From Acidobacteriota bacterium (GTDB taxonomy: Bacteria; Acidobacteriota; Vicinamibacteria; Vicinamibacterales; JAKQTR01), in NCBI GenBank assembly GCA_026393755.1, contig JAPKZO010000005.1:62001-126000 (forward strand): 64,000 bases of DNA, written 5' to 3'. Position numbers and translations under genes: made by a program. Below are positions 63,880-64,000 of this stretch, in pieces. Below the pieces are notes generated by a model. That model saw only the letters and a list, made by a program, of their open reading frames with translations. It was not told where the DNA came from and did no database searches. Position 1 is the first letter of the stretch. The number at the start of each line of letters is the position of its first letter.

Positions 63880-64000
63880 TTTGCTGGAGACGCTGAGGAA
63901 GCGATAGAGAAGTGCCTGCCCAACAACTCACCCGCGCGAGGCATTTGCGATGAGTACGGTGCTCACCTGTCGGCCGACGGCAAGTACCTGTTCTTCACGC
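63880..64000 (+). other. possible partial PD40/TolB-like beta-propeller coding segment
   Basis: After a TAG at 63877-63879 the frame is open to the window edge and ends EYGAHLSADGKYLFFT. This closely matches the SPDGKYLFFT blade motif of WD40-like PD40 proteins. No start codon precedes it, so it is either a decayed gene fragment or a frame whose start is non-standard. Confidence 0.35.

Noticed and set aside
63641..63931. 96-aa minus-strand frame near the window end
   Set aside because: No ribosome-binding site or motif, and the composition is non-protein-like.

Overview
The window reads as chromosome of a GC-rich Gram-negative-type bacterium. Outer-membrane-type proteins, a Slt-type transglycosylase, a tmRNA with tag ANTQLALAA, ECF sigma/anti-sigma pairs and many small palindromic repeats would fit Acidobacteriota (Vicinamibacteria-like). 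That placement is inference, not proof.

Left part (1-30264) is mostly core genome. It holds an ABC-2 type transporter (permease start cut by the window edge, plus ATPase), an HD-domain protein, a TauE/SafE-like permease with an SH3-like insert, and tsaD. A minus-strand nucleoside salvage operon follows: deoA-type phosphorylase, CNT transporter, purine nucleoside phosphorylase, cytidine deaminase, then mtnA. On the plus strand come four tightly packed genes alternating HEAT-repeat and HD-GYP proteins, all sharing one N-terminal module. Next are an M4 metalloprotease, a secreted barrel-like protein, an ECF sigma factor, its zinc-finger anti-sigma factor and a DUF4097-like secreted protein. Two ABC exporter half-transporters, an outer-membrane protein and a GAF-coiled-coil gene coupled to a lytic transglycosylase gene complete the block. 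Twin palindromic operators sit in front of the exporter pair.

A genomic island (about 30597-56393) begins at the 3' end of the tmRNA gene (ssrA). The last 21 nt of ssrA plus about 130 bp of downstream palindromic repeat recur near 56243-56393, giving attL/attR-like direct repeats. Inside are a GIY-YIG nuclease gene, an N-terminally truncated tyrosine integrase, a small membrane protein, and a 21-kb Tc (ABC-toxin)-like locus. The Tc locus has a fused TcB-TcC Rhs protein of 2811 aa with an unrecognised C-terminal payload, and a TcA component split into two proteins (2851 and 1215 aa). The first TcA half carries an N-terminal peptidoglycan-binding domain and a PA14-like domain. A SIR2-type protein with a long helical C-terminal half follows. 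This island is the most unusual content of the window.

Right part (56394-64000) looks like a decay and rearrangement zone. It has a frameshifted remnant of a TOTE-type primase/helicase gene, a Cys-cluster protein, a Cys-rich protein with a possible export signal, and an intact LytS/LytTR-type two-component system. Two copies of a roughly 0.6-kb cassette encode a small secreted protein. Each copy abuts a gene missing its 5' part (an alpha/beta hydrolase and a class V aminotransferase), and both share a conserved GNRA-loop hairpin at the other boundary.
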